The notes under the pieces: model-generated
Database searches by the model: none
The model's input: the letters and a program-made list of their open reading frames with translations, nothing else
What the model was told of the DNA's origin: nothing
Part shown: piece after piece, positions 45,963-55,435 of the stretch
Layout: each line of letters starts with the position of its first letter
Numbering within the stretch: the first letter of the stretch is position 1
NCBI GenBank assembly: GCA_013205245.1
Contig: JABMNH010000014.1
Coordinates: forward strand, 62,001-126,000
Reading direction: 5' to 3'
Source of the DNA: Flavobacteriales bacterium
GTDB taxonomy: Bacteria > Bacteroidota > Bacteroidia > Flavobacteriales > Flavobacteriaceae
DNA: 64,000 nt
Made by a program: the position numbers and the translations under genes

Positions 45963-47033
45963 TTAAGGTGTTTCTAATATTCCTAAATGTAATATTCTCC
46001 CTCCACTCATGTTGGCAGGATTGGTACTCTTACCTATTACAATGCCATCTTCTGGAGCAAAATATTCTTTAATTATTTCACCAAAAGCATTTTTAACAAC
46101 CGCTATTTTCACTCCTTTTTTTAACTTTTGGTTTATTTCAACTATAACATCAAGAAAGCCTCCTTCTTCCATATAAATCCAATACGATTTTTTACAGTAA
46201 ACAGCATCATCTTTTAGCTCTTTCTGTTCATTATTTTCGTACATATTAAACCATCCCAAAGTATTTAAAATGCCTTTAAACCCTCTCTCAATCAAATCAT
46301 TTTGAAAAACTTGTGGATTACCATATTCTACTGTTATACTTGGAATACTTTTTAAGGTAGCAGCTTCCCTCATGGTATAAGAAGAAGCAGAAACAGAACC
46401 TACCGATGGTTTGCCTTTACTATTCAATATAATATCTGGTTTTTGAAGCACCGCCAGTGTTTTAAGCGTATCATTGGAAATATCTGCCCTAGCATACATT
46501 GAATTAACCCGTCCAAAACTTGCAGTATGCATATCAATAAGTACATCAAAAAAAGGAAGTATTTTCTCCTTTATTTTATAAGCATATTGCTGACTTCTGT
46601 TCCCAGATTCCTTGCCCGGAAAATTTCTATTTAAATCTTCTTCATCTATAAATCGGCGCTCATCCATTTGAATGGAAACATGATTTAATCCCGGAATCGC
46701 AATAATTCGCCCTTTTAATTCAGCCACATTAATTTCATCTACTAACTTATGAATAATAGGGATGCCATTTAATTCATTGCCATGTATTGCAGCCGTAAGC
46801 CCAAGAGTTGGGCCATTAGTTTGACCTTGAATTACAATTATTGGAACAAGCATTGGGTAACCATACGTATTACTTCCCATTTCCAGCCAAAAGTTGTGAA
46901 TACCTGGTTGACTATTCGCTAAATCACTTAAATTATTTATGATTTTAATTTCATTTTGACCAATACTTTTAACTGAGAATACAATTAAAATAATGAACAA
47001 AATATAATTCAACAATGGTTTATTTTGATTCAT
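45963..47033 (-). CDS. Exported succinylglutamate desuccinylase/aspartoacylase-family protein
   Basis: 356 residues from the ATG at 47033, 11 bases after the transporter stop; an ATG 14 codons upstream overlaps that gene. Signal peptide (YILFIILIVFSVKSIGQ) at 1-25. Then an AstE/AspA domain, a relative of M14: zinc motif AAIHGNELNGIP (HxxE), DLNRNFPG, and LIDMHTAS with the third ligand, plus TVEYGNPQ with the catalytic Glu. The C-terminal 90 residues form a small biotinyl-like beta domain (PEDGIVIGKS). The family deacylates N-acyl-Glu or Asp. Export and location next to a dicarboxylate transporter suggest hydrolysis in the periplasm before uptake. Confidence 0.87.
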   Translation of the reverse strand: MNQNKPLLNYILFIILIVFSVKSIGQNEIKIINNLSDLANSQPGIHNFWLEMGSNTYGYPMLVPIIVIQGQTNGPTLGLTAAIHGNELNGIPIIHKLVDEINVAELKGRIIAIPGLNHVSIQMDERRFIDEEDLNRNFPGKESGNRSQQYAYKIKEKILPFFDVLIDMHTASFGRVNSMYARADISNDTLKTLAVLQKPDIILNSKGKPSVGSVSASSYTMREAATLKSIPSITVEYGNPQVFQNDLIERGFKGILNTLGWFNMYENNEQKELKDDAVYCKKSYWIYMEEGGFLDVIVEINQKLKKGVKIAVVKNAFGEIIKEYFAPEDGIVIGKSTNPANMSGGRILHLGILETP

Positions 47034-47043
47034 ACGATTATAT

Positions 47044-48519
47044 TTATAATGATAAAATTGGTAATACATAAGCATACATTAATATAGTTAATAGCATAAT
47101 ACAAAGCAAATTTAGGCTAAATCCACATTTTGCCATTTCGGGAATTGTGACTCGATTACTTCCAAAAATTACCGCGTTGGTACCTGTTCCGGAAGGCAAC
47201 ATAAATGAAAAAGAACATGCAAATGTTGCTGGGATCATTAATAATAATGGATTCATTTGCCCGGCAATAGCCATGGCTGCTAACACTGGTAAAAAAATGT
47301 TAGCGGTGGCTGTATTACTATTAATCTCTGTTATAAAAATCATAATAAAAATGACTATTACTAAAATAATTATTGTTGGATAAGTACTTATAAAACTCAT
47401 TTTTGAGCCTAAGAAACCTGCTAAACCTGTATGATTAAATGAATCTGCAATGGCATATCCACCTCCAACAATCATGACAACTCCCCATGGCACTTTGGAT
47501 GCAGACTCCCAATCTAGAAGTCGCTTTTGAGACGATTTTATTTTACCTGAAGGCAAAGCAAATAATAATAAAGCTGCAAAAATTGCAACAGTTGAGTCAT
47601 GCACATAGTCTTTAATACCTAAAAGTGAAGACCAACCTGGAATAACAAAATTTCCCAATTCAATATCACGTCGAAAAATCCAACCCAAAGCAGTAAAAAC
47701 AAAAACGGCTAAAACCCTTTTTTCCATAACCGTAATTTTTCCAATAACCTTAATCTCTTGATTAATAATCTCTTTACTACCGGCAAAATTTCCACTGATT
47801 TTAAAGTATTTGGTTAAATATATCCATACTATTGGCAATATAATTATAACTATTGGAGTTCCCAGCTTCATCCATTCTAGGAAATCAATTTCTGGAAGCT
47901 CAGGAAATGCTTTTGCATAAACACCTGCAAATACCATGTTTGGGGGAGTTCCAATCAGACTTCCAGTACCTCCAACGCTGGCTGCGTAAGCTATAGCCAA
48001 CATCATTGCTAAACCAAATTTAGGATTCCTCTCTTCATTTTCTTCTTCTTTATCAACAATGGCTAAGGCAATAGGTAGCATAAGCAATACAACAGCTACA
48101 TTTGCTATCCAAAATGAAAGGAAAGCAGTAGCAATCATAAAACTTAAAATTATTCGTTTTCTGCTAGTTCCAAGTTTACTAATTATATACAACGCTACTC
48201 TTTTATGAAGCCCACTAAGTTCTATAGATTTAGCAAGGAAGAAACCTCCCAATAGCATTAAAACATAATTATGACCATAGTTTTCTGTGGTAGTTCCTGC
48301 ATCCAGAATTCCTAATAAAGGAAATAATGCAATAGGAACGAATGCTGTAGCGTAAATAGGTATACATTCTGTAACCCACCAAATTGCCATAAGAAGTGCA
48401 ACTCCCAAGGCTTTTAATGCTTCCGGTTGCATATCTTCGGGTGTTGGGATTACTAAAAAAAATAAGAGGGTTGAAATTCCAGCCCAAAACCCAATTAATT
48501 TTGATTTGCTTTTTTTCAT
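47044..48519 (-). CDS. DASS/SLC13-family sodium-coupled anion transporter
   Basis: 491 residues with about 12 membrane segments. The SLC13 architecture includes two substrate-binding SNT-type motifs; here INSNTATANIFLP is clear in the second half (about residue 390) and GGTGSLIGTPPN in the first. WWVTECIPIYATAFVPIALFP near residue 45 is the family opening. Members import succinate, malate, citrate, sulphate or acidic amino acids with Na+. In this context glutamate, aspartate or a dicarboxylate product of the neighbouring deacylases is likely (inference). It starts 11 bases after ggt and precedes the AstE-like gene by 10 bases. Confidence 0.9.
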   Translation of the reverse strand: MKKSKSKLIGFWAGISTLLFFLVIPTPEDMQPEALKALGVALLMAIWWVTECIPIYATAFVPIALFPLLGILDAGTTTENYGHNYVLMLLGGFFLAKSIELSGLHKRVALYIISKLGTSRKRIILSFMIATAFLSFWIANVAVVLLMLPIALAIVDKEEENEERNPKFGLAMMLAIAYAASVGGTGSLIGTPPNMVFAGVYAKAFPELPEIDFLEWMKLGTPIVIIILPIVWIYLTKYFKISGNFAGSKEIINQEIKVIGKITVMEKRVLAVFVFTALGWIFRRDIELGNFVIPGWSSLLGIKDYVHDSTVAIFAALLLFALPSGKIKSSQKRLLDWESASKVPWGVVMIVGGGYAIADSFNHTGLAGFLGSKMSFISTYPTIIILVIVIFIMIFITEINSNTATANIFLPVLAAMAIAGQMNPLLLMIPATFACSFSFMLPSGTGTNAVIFGSNRVTIPEMAKCGFSLNLLCIMLLTILMYAYVLPILSL

Positions 48520-48530
48520 TTTATAAAATA

Positions 48531-50156
48531 TTATTTATTTACTACAATTGCTTTACCATCTCTTCTTGGGTCTGCAACTCCTATCCAAACATTATTTTCT
48601 TTTGCTATAGCGTGGATGCCTCCAAAATAAGCATTTAATCCTTTGGTTATTACTAAATTTTTATTGGCATGTTTATATTGCAACTCAAATTTGTCCAAAA
48701 AATATTTGTTGATTGAAATAGAATCTTGCTGGTCTTCCAAATAAATATTGTTTTTGGAAACATGAATACGTTTCTCTTTAATTAATTTATCAATATCATT
48801 ATTCTCTATCCATTTTGCAGTAATTTGAGCTACAGACGAAATTATTCTTTCACTTCCTGGACTGCCCAATACCAGTACGTTTTCGCCTTTATTTTGAACA
48901 ATAGTAGGAGACATTGATGAGTACGCCATAGCATTAGGACGAATGGCAAATGGATGATCTGGATTTTCAAAGATAAAATCATCCATATACGTATTATACA
49001 AAAACCCTAATTCTTTTGAAGCCGATAATGCTCCAAAATAGGCATTTATGCTCGCAGTAACCGCGATGGCATTTCCTTGAGAATCAACAACCGAGAAGTG
49101 AGTTGTTTCTCCCGATCCTTTGTTTTCTTTTTTGATTTCTGAATTTGCTTTTTCCAATAGTAATGAATTTGCATATTTTCTTGAAAGTTTAATTTTAGAA
49201 ATACTATCATAATTTATTAAATCTGTTATTGGGTTATTTCCCCTATCCTTATGAGCATGGTATAATGCTTCAATAATATTTTCTTTGCTAATATTTTTAT
49301 CATCCTGTAATTGTTCCAACAAATTTAAAGCTAAAAGCATACTCCATCCTCCACAAGGTGGTGGTTGAGAATAAACAGTTAAACCTTTATAATTTGTTGA
49401 AAGTGGAGAAATTTCTTTAGGTTCAGGAAAATTTTCTAAATCATTTAAAGTTATCCATCCTCCATTAACTTTCATATCTTTTGCAATCTTTTTTGCAATC
49501 TCACCTTTATAAAAATCTTCAGCTCCAAATTTGGCTAATCGTGTTAGTGTTTTTGCTAATATTGGTTGTTTTAAAATTTCACCTTCTTTTGGAATGCGCT
49601 TTCCATCAATTAAAAAAAAAGAGGTGTTGAAATTGCTTTGTTGCAACTTGCCTTTGTATTGTTGATATACTTTTGCTCTGAATTTTCCAACAACAAATCC
49701 ATTTTCAGCAAGTTCAACGGCAGGAGTTAATAATTCTTCCCAAGTAATTTTGCCGCTTCCATAAGTTTTCCATAAGTAATCCAATACTTTCACGGTTGAT
49801 GGAATAGTGCTTCTACGATGATAGGTTAGTGTATCACCTATATTTGTTGGTATATTAGCTGGAGATAACGTTGTTCCGTTTATTGAAATTGGTGGACTAT
49901 CATTTAACGACAATAATACTTGAGTTCCTCCACCCAGGCCAGACATGGCAGGCTCTGTTACTCCAAGGGCAAAAGACACTGCAACTGCAACATCAATGGC
50001 GTTACCTCCTTTAAGGAATATTTCTTGTCCTGCTTTTGATGCTTCAGGAGTTGCCGATGAAATAACGCCTAAATTTTTATTACCACTATTACATGCGTTT
50101 GTTAATATTAATACAGAAATAATTATGATTGTCTTTTTTATAGAGAAAGTATCCAT
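48531..50156 (-). CDS. ggt: Gamma-glutamyltranspeptidase lipoprotein
   Basis: 541 residues with a lipobox ending at Cys22 (LILTNAC). GGT is an Ntn hydrolase that cleaves itself before a catalytic Thr; here GSGETTHFSVVDSQG near residue 350 supplies it. Other signatures: GGNAIDVAVAVSFALGVTEPAMSGLGGG, PPPCGGWSMLLALNLL, MSPTIV, and GSPGSERIISS for the gamma-glutamyl carboxylate, where canonical GGT has GSPGGS. It removes gamma-glutamyl groups, L- or D-, from small peptides or from poly-gamma-glutamate ends. The start overlaps the aminotransferase stop by 19 bases, so both are coupled. Confidence 0.95.
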   Translation of the reverse strand: MDTFSIKKTIIIISVLILTNACNSGNKNLGVISSATPEASKAGQEIFLKGGNAIDVAVAVSFALGVTEPAMSGLGGGTQVLLSLNDSPPISINGTTLSPANIPTNIGDTLTYHRRSTIPSTVKVLDYLWKTYGSGKITWEELLTPAVELAENGFVVGKFRAKVYQQYKGKLQQSNFNTSFFLIDGKRIPKEGEILKQPILAKTLTRLAKFGAEDFYKGEIAKKIAKDMKVNGGWITLNDLENFPEPKEISPLSTNYKGLTVYSQPPPCGGWSMLLALNLLEQLQDDKNISKENIIEALYHAHKDRGNNPITDLINYDSISKIKLSRKYANSLLLEKANSEIKKENKGSGETTHFSVVDSQGNAIAVTASINAYFGALSASKELGFLYNTYMDDFIFENPDHPFAIRPNAMAYSSMSPTIVQNKGENVLVLGSPGSERIISSVAQITAKWIENNDIDKLIKEKRIHVSKNNIYLEDQQDSISINKYFLDKFELQYKHANKNLVITKGLNAYFGGIHAIAKENNVWIGVADPRRDGKAIVVNK

Positions 50157-51418
50157 TGTTCAATTTTTTTTGTGCCTAAAATCATTCTAGGGCAATATTG
50201 TTCAACAAATTTCCCATCAACAATAACAGAAGGGGTTTCTTTTAGTATATTAAGTAATTCTTTTCCATCAAAATCAACATAAGTTAATCTTGCAGTAAAA
50301 TTTTCTTTAGGATGTCCAAAAGCTTCTCCAGGAAGCAATGCAACTCCTGTTTCTTTTAGAAGAACATTGCAAAAATCCTTGCTTGTAAATATTCCTTTTT
50401 TAACTAAAGCATCTTTCCATTTATTGAAATTAGGAAATAAATAGAACCCTCCTTCGGGTTTTGGCATTGTTACGCCTATATTCATTAATTGGTTATACAC
50501 ATACAGCCCAACTTCTTTTAAAATCTTTCTAGAATTTTCAAGGTATAATTTGGTAGATTCATCTTCACGATAAGCTTCAACTGCTGCAAATTGAATTGGT
50601 GCGCTTGTAGATGTATATGTTTCGCTAGCAACAATAGCCATAGCATCTAAAATATATCTCAAATTTTTTGGAAAAACAAAAAACCCTAGCCGCCATCCTC
50701 CAGCACCTGCCCATTTACTTAATCCAGTACTAATTATTGTTCCTTGAGGATAAAATTTTGCTATTGTTTGGTGATTTCCTTCATGATGTACTTCTCCATA
50801 AATCTCATCTGCAATAACAATTATATTGAATTGTTTAAAAACTTCTGCTAAAGCCATTAACTCAATAGCTGTATAAGATGCCCCTGTGGGATTTGAAGGG
50901 TAATTAAGGATTATTGTTCTTGTTTTGTTTGGCGTATCTTTGCAATGGCCAATAATATCATTTGGTTTTAATTTCCAATTGTTTTTTTCATCTGTTGGTA
51001 TCCACGCCACATTATGGTTCGTTAATTGAGCTTGAGGCTCATAAGATACCCAGCTAGGTGAAGGCAACAAGAGTTCTTCTATATTATAGGTAACTTGAAA
51101 GTTATATATTAGTTCTTTAGACCCCGGTCCAATCATAATGTCTTCAGCCGTCGCATCCAATTCATAATTATTTTTAAAAAAATCAGCTATTATTTCTCTT
51201 AATTTATAGAGGCCTTTTACTGGTAGGTAATCTTTTTGATGTGCATTGTTTTGCAATGCTTTAACAATTTTATCTGGCACAGGAAAAGGTGATTGACCAA
51301 AGCCATAGCGAAAAATTTCAACACCTTCATTAATCAATTTTGAAGACAACTCATTAATTACCAAAGTTGCTGAAGGTTTTACAAGACGTAAAGAATTATT
51401 TAAATTATTTGTAGCCAT
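50138..51418 (-). CDS. Class I/II PLP-dependent aminotransferase next to a MocR regulator
   Basis: 426 residues. Fold type I transaminase motifs: GPGSKELIYN, LNYPSNPTGASYT, VIADEIYGEVHHEG, and STGLSKWAGAGGWRLG with the Schiff-base Lys. No signal peptide, so it is cytosolic, unlike most neighbours. It is divergent from the MocR/GabR-type gene with a small shared promoter region containing operator B. It probably transaminates the amino acid imported by the system; the MocR regulator may sense the PLP-linked amino acid. The first product of the leftward message that continues through ggt, transporter and deacylase. Confidence 0.88.
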   Translation of the reverse strand: MATNNLNNSLRLVKPSATLVINELSSKLINEGVEIFRYGFGQSPFPVPDKIVKALQNNAHQKDYLPVKGLYKLREIIADFFKNNYELDATAEDIMIGPGSKELIYNFQVTYNIEELLLPSPSWVSYEPQAQLTNHNVAWIPTDEKNNWKLKPNDIIGHCKDTPNKTRTIILNYPSNPTGASYTAIELMALAEVFKQFNIIVIADEIYGEVHHEGNHQTIAKFYPQGTIISTGLSKWAGAGGWRLGFFVFPKNLRYILDAMAIVASETYTSTSAPIQFAAVEAYREDESTKLYLENSRKILKEVGLYVYNQLMNIGVTMPKPEGGFYLFPNFNKWKDALVKKGIFTSKDFCNVLLKETGVALLPGEAFGHPKENFTARLTYVDFDGKELLNILKETPSVIVDGKFVEQYCPRMILGTKKIEQWILSL

Positions 51419-51457
51419 ATTTAATTTAGAGTGATCAATATTATAATAAATTTATAA

Positions 51458-51465
51458 TATATTTG
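51458..51465 (+). promoter_or_regulatory. -7 promoter element for the MocR-type regulator
   Basis: TATATTTG matches TAnnTTTG exactly. It contains the TTG at 51463-51465 that could be mistaken for a start codon. Operator B follows between this element and the coding start. Confidence 0.6.
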
Positions 51466-51477
51466 CATGACATAGAG

Positions 51478-51509
51478 CATACCAATTTTCAACTTAAAAG
51501 CATACCAGT
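51478..51509. promoter_or_regulatory. Putative MocR operator B: CATACCAAT/CATACCAGT direct repeat, 23-bp period
   Basis: CATACCAAT at 51478-51486 and CATACCAGT at 51501-51509, start to start 23 bp, lie directly after the regulator's promoter element and about 60-90 bases upstream of the divergent aminotransferase. Binding here would give autoregulation and control of the aminotransferase-ggt message. Confidence 0.75.
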
Positions 51510-51510
51510 T

Positions 51511-53001
51511 TTGCATTTTAATATTCAAAGCATTTTAGATAGTCATGGATTTGGTAATAAAAACGATTACCAAAACATCTATATAAATCTTTATAATTCT
51601 TTAAAAGAAGCTATAATAGATAATACATTGCAAGAAGGTTTAAAATTACCTCCAACAAGAGTATTGGCAAACGATATAAAAATTTCCAGAAGTACTGTTA
51701 TTAAGGCTTATGAGTTATTGGTTTTAGATAATTATGTTAAATGTATTAATGGTTCAGGTTATTATGTCTCTTCCTCTAAGAATACTAAAATTCACTTTAA
51801 CCTAAAATCTGTAAACTCATTTAAACACTATCCCACTATTTCAAAAAAAGGAAATGCATTTCAAAAAAACATTCATTTAATAAATAATATACAATCAAGT
51901 AGTGAAATTGCTTTTAAGCCAGGTTTACCGCCTTTAGATATTTTCCCTACTAATATATGGCGGAATTTATCTAATTCATATTGGGGCGGAATTAAGTCTT
52001 CTGAACTCTCTTATTCAAAATCCATTGGGTTACAATGCCTTCGGGAAAATATTTCCAATTATTTAAAAATTTACAGAAATATAACTTGCAATGCCAGTCA
52101 AATAATTATCACTACAGGATCTTTACATTCTCTTTATCTAATTGGAAATGCTTTAATTGATAAGGGCGATAAGGTTTTAACAGAAAATATGACATATCCA
52201 CATGCATACAGATTATTTAAGAGCTTACAGGCAAAAGTTTCGCAAATTGATTTAAATAATACTGAATTAGCCTTTGGTAACTTTAAAAATAATTTAGCTA
52301 AATTTATCTATACAATTCCTTCAAATCAGAATTTTTTGGGAAATAAATTGAGTATGCCCAAAAGATTAGAGTTATTACAATGGGCATCTATTAATGGCGC
52401 GTTAATAATTGAAGATGATTATGAACAAGAATTTAGCAACTGGAACAAACCAATTGCCGCCATTTATAGTTTAGACAGACAAGATAGAGTCATCTATTTA
52501 GGGACTTTTAATAAGCTATTACATCCTTCAATAAGGTTAGGCTATATGATAGTGCCTAATTACCTTCAAAACACGATTCTTAATATTATTGAACAGTCCA
52601 GTAGATTTGTCTCTCCCGAATTACAGAAAGTAATGAGTATGTTCATTGAAAAAGATTATTTAAACAAACATATTAGAAATATTGTAGCAATTGCTCAAGA
52701 ACGAAAAGAACTATTTATGGAACATTTTATTTCTAATTTTGGAGATGAAATCGTTTTGGATTCAAGCAGTACCGGATTGAATATTTTAGGAAAGTTCAAA
52801 AATTCTAATGTGAGTGATCAAGATGTTTCTGCCTATTTAAAACAAAAAGGAATAATTACTAACCCATTAAGTAAATACTATATATCTAAACCTCTTGAAA
52901 ATGGACTTGTAATGGGGTATTCTTGTGTAAATAATAAATTAATTAAGCAAAGTATCTCAAAAATGAAGAATGAATATTCTAATTTTTTAAAGTTAAATTA
53001 A
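51511..53001 (+). CDS. MocR/GabR-family transcriptional regulator (GntR HTH fused to aminotransferase fold)
   Basis: 496 residues from TTG 51511 (LHFNIQSILDS). I choose it because a longer frame would begin inside the -7 element and run through the operator. A GntR-type winged helix (about 20-90) has LPPTRVLANDIKISRSTVIKAYELL. An aminotransferase-like domain then binds PLP but need not catalyse: TTGSLHSLYLIG, IIEDDYEQEF, and YLGTFNKLLHPSIRLGYM with the PLP Lys. Family members such as GabR, TauR and PdxR bind direct-repeat operators and sense amino acids through PLP. Divergent from the aminotransferase; probably controls three operons by CATACCAAT repeats. Confidence 0.92.
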   Translation: MHFNIQSILDSHGFGNKNDYQNIYINLYNSLKEAIIDNTLQEGLKLPPTRVLANDIKISRSTVIKAYELLVLDNYVKCINGSGYYVSSSKNTKIHFNLKSVNSFKHYPTISKKGNAFQKNIHLINNIQSSSEIAFKPGLPPLDIFPTNIWRNLSNSYWGGIKSSELSYSKSIGLQCLRENISNYLKIYRNITCNASQIIITTGSLHSLYLIGNALIDKGDKVLTENMTYPHAYRLFKSLQAKVSQIDLNNTELAFGNFKNNLAKFIYTIPSNQNFLGNKLSMPKRLELLQWASINGALIIEDDYEQEFSNWNKPIAAIYSLDRQDRVIYLGTFNKLLHPSIRLGYMIVPNYLQNTILNIIEQSSRFVSPELQKVMSMFIEKDYLNKHIRNIVAIAQERKELFMEHFISNFGDEIVLDSSSTGLNILGKFKNSNVSDQDVSAYLKQKGIITNPLSKYYISKPLENGLVMGYSCVNNKLIKQSISKMKNEYSNFLKLN

Positions 53002-53025
53002 AACAGACATATATAGTTACCAACG

Positions 53026-53039
53026 GCAAGTGTACTTGC
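53026..53039. terminator. Palindrome after the MocR gene
   Basis: GCAAGTGTACTTGC is a perfect 14-base palindrome 25 bases past the stop. A second CTTGC-AGAA-GCAAG hairpin lies near 53170. It could be a terminator or an operator; the T-run is weak. Confidence 0.4.
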
Positions 53040-53110
53040 AAAAATTAAAACATTTTTACTAACTGCTATAATAAATCATTTTACGCTGATACAAACACCA
53101 TATATTTAAC

Positions 53111-53142
53111 ATTGGTATGATATAATTTTAAAAATTGGTATG
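53111..53142. promoter_or_regulatory. Putative MocR operator C: inverted orientation, 23-bp period
   Basis: ATTGGTATG at 53111-53119 and 53134-53142 is the reverse complement of CATACCAAT, again 23 bp start to start. It lies 84-115 bases before the acylase start, so the acylase-M14 message should join the regulon. Confidence 0.75.
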
Positions 53143-53225
53143 GGATATTTTATAATAACTTAGATAGCTTGCAGAAGCAAGGATATTATTTTCAAATCAA
53201 AAAAAATAACTAAAATTTAGACACT

Positions 53226-55400
53226 TTGAAGTACTTTTATTTTCTACTAATTATTGTTTTTACAGCCTGTACAAAACAACCTCAATCTGAATTATCACGC
53301 TGGGAAGCTCATAGTAACAATACACAAATTATAAGAGATGATTTTGGTGTGCCACATATTTATGGCAAAACAGATGCCAATGCTGTTTTTGGGTTACTTT
53401 ATGCGCAATGTGAAGATGATTTTAATAGAGTAGAACAAAATTATATGTGGGCCATTGGACGACTTGCAGAAGTTGAAGGTGAGGAAGCACTTTATAGTGA
53501 TCTTAGAGCCAAGTTATTTATGACGGAAGAAGAGGCAATTGCAAACTATGAAAATAGTCCCGATTGGTTAAAAAAATTATGTGACGCCTTTGCTGATGGA
53601 ATCAATTATTACTTACATACACACCCAGAAGTAAAACCAAAACTATTAACCCTTTTTGAACCGTGGATGCCAATGTATTTTAGCGAAGGCTCTATTGGTG
53701 GCGATATTGAGGGCATTTCCACAAAAAAAATACAAGCTTCTTATGAAGATCAAGCCCAAAATACTATTAAAACCAGTACTGAAGATTCTATAAAATCTAA
53801 TGAATTAGAACCTGCAGGCTCTAATGGTTTTGCCATTTCTGGAAAATTAACAGAATCTGGTAATGCCATGCTTTTAATCAACCCACATACATCGTTCTTT
53901 TTTCGCGGTGAAGTGCATGTCGTAAGCGAAGAGGGATTAAATGCTTATGGCGCTGTCACCTGGGGGCAGTTTTTTGTGTATCAAGGGTTTAATGAAAAAA
54001 CAGGTTGGATGCACACCTCAACTTACACCGATATTAAAGATGATTTTATTGAAACTATTGTTGAAACAGCTGAAGGATACCAATACAAATATGGCAACGA
54101 ACTAAGACCTGTAAAAGTTATTAAACAAACCTTAAAATATAATGCTGAAGGCGTTCAAAAAGAAAAGGAATTCACTATGTTCAGAACTCATCACGGTCCA
54201 ATTACTCAAAAAAATGACAGTGCTTGGGTTGCAACCGCTATTATGTGGGATCCTATTAAAGCCTTAACACAATCATTTACCAGAACTAAGTTGAATAACC
54301 ATTCCGAGTTTAGAAAAATGATGGATATAAGAACCAATTCGTCAAACAATACAGTATATGCGGATGCGGATGGTACAATCGCCTATTATCATGGAGATTT
54401 TATTCCAAAAAGGGATACAAAATATGATTATACAAAACCTGTTGACGGAAGCAATCCAGAAACCGATTGGAAAGGACTGCATACCGTAGATGAGATTATG
54501 ACAGTAATAAACCCAAGCAATGGATGGATTCAAAACTGTAACTCAACCCCTTTTACTTGTGCTGCAGAAAACAGCCCAAAAGCTAGTGACTACCCTAATT
54601 ATATGTCCATAAATCAAGAAAATTTCAGAGGTGTACATGCCATTCGATTATTAGAAAAAGCACAAAATTTAACGTTGGATAAACTTATTGACATGGCTTA
54701 CGACCCTTATTTACCAGCATTTGAAGTTGCCATCCCAAGTTTAATTAATGCCTATGATGCTACTACTAATAAGCCTATTTCTTTAAAAGAATCTATAGAT
54801 ATTTTGCGCACTTGGGATTTTGCAGTATCAAAAGAATCAGTGGGGATGTCATTAGCGCATTTTTATGGGCAATCATTTTTAAGAGACCCAATGATTCCTT
54901 CGGATTTAAGTGATATGGAAAAGGTTATTTATTTCAGTTCAAAATCAACCATTGCAGAACGTCTCAATGCTTTTGAAAATGCCATTGCTAAGTTAAATGA
55001 AGATTTTGGTTCGTGGAATACACCTTGGGGAGAAATAAATAGATACCAAAGACTTGACGGAAATATTAAACAAATTTTTAATGATAGTTTACCTAGTATC
55101 CCAGTTGGCATGACTACTTCTCGATGGGGAGCATTGGCAGCATTTGGTATGCGAACAAAACAAACCACAAAGCGTATTTATGGAACACGAGGTAATAGTT
55201 TTGTGGCTGTTGTTGAATTTGGCAATAAAGTAAAAGCCAAAACCATAATGGCTGGTGGACAAAGTGGTGACCCATCATCGCCTCACTTTAACGATCAAGC
55301 TCAACAATATGCTGATGTTCAATTTAAAGATGTTGCTTATTATTTAGAAGATGTAAAACAAAGAGCAGTAAGCACCTATCGCCCTGGCAAAAAACAATAA
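53226..55400 (+). CDS. Penicillin acylase-family (S45) Ntn hydrolase lipoprotein
   Basis: 724 residues from TTG 53226, with a lipobox ending at Cys15 (IVFTAC). The opening RDDFGVPHIYGKTDANAVFGLLYAQ is the S45 signature. The nucleophile is Ser199 in GSNGFAISG, exposed after self-cleavage; other active-site elements are NPHTSFFFRGEVH in the beta chain and HFNDQAQQY near the C-terminus, with the oxyanion Asn in FNDQ. The family removes acyl groups from beta-lactams, acyl-homoserine lactones or N-acyl amino acids. Here it probably works with the peptidases on N-acylated material. It precedes an M14 gene by 35 bases and has operator C upstream. Confidence 0.9.
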   Translation: MKYFYFLLIIVFTACTKQPQSELSRWEAHSNNTQIIRDDFGVPHIYGKTDANAVFGLLYAQCEDDFNRVEQNYMWAIGRLAEVEGEEALYSDLRAKLFMTEEEAIANYENSPDWLKKLCDAFADGINYYLHTHPEVKPKLLTLFEPWMPMYFSEGSIGGDIEGISTKKIQASYEDQAQNTIKTSTEDSIKSNELEPAGSNGFAISGKLTESGNAMLLINPHTSFFFRGEVHVVSEEGLNAYGAVTWGQFFVYQGFNEKTGWMHTSTYTDIKDDFIETIVETAEGYQYKYGNELRPVKVIKQTLKYNAEGVQKEKEFTMFRTHHGPITQKNDSAWVATAIMWDPIKALTQSFTRTKLNNHSEFRKMMDIRTNSSNNTVYADADGTIAYYHGDFIPKRDTKYDYTKPVDGSNPETDWKGLHTVDEIMTVINPSNGWIQNCNSTPFTCAAENSPKASDYPNYMSINQENFRGVHAIRLLEKAQNLTLDKLIDMAYDPYLPAFEVAIPSLINAYDATTNKPISLKESIDILRTWDFAVSKESVGMSLAHFYGQSFLRDPMIPSDLSDMEKVIYFSSKSTIAERLNAFENAIAKLNEDFGSWNTPWGEINRYQRLDGNIKQIFNDSLPSIPVGMTTSRWGALAAFGMRTKQTTKRIYGTRGNSFVAVVEFGNKVKAKTIMAGGQSGDPSSPHFNDQAQQYADVQFKDVAYYLEDVKQRAVSTYRPGKKQ

Positions 55401-55435
55401 TATAATAACCCATTTCAATAAAAAGATTTAAACAA

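Noticed and set aside
51463-51510. Extended N-terminus of the MocR-type regulator from TTG 51463
   Set aside because: The TTG is part of an exact TATATTTG promoter element and the added codons would run through the operator repeats.
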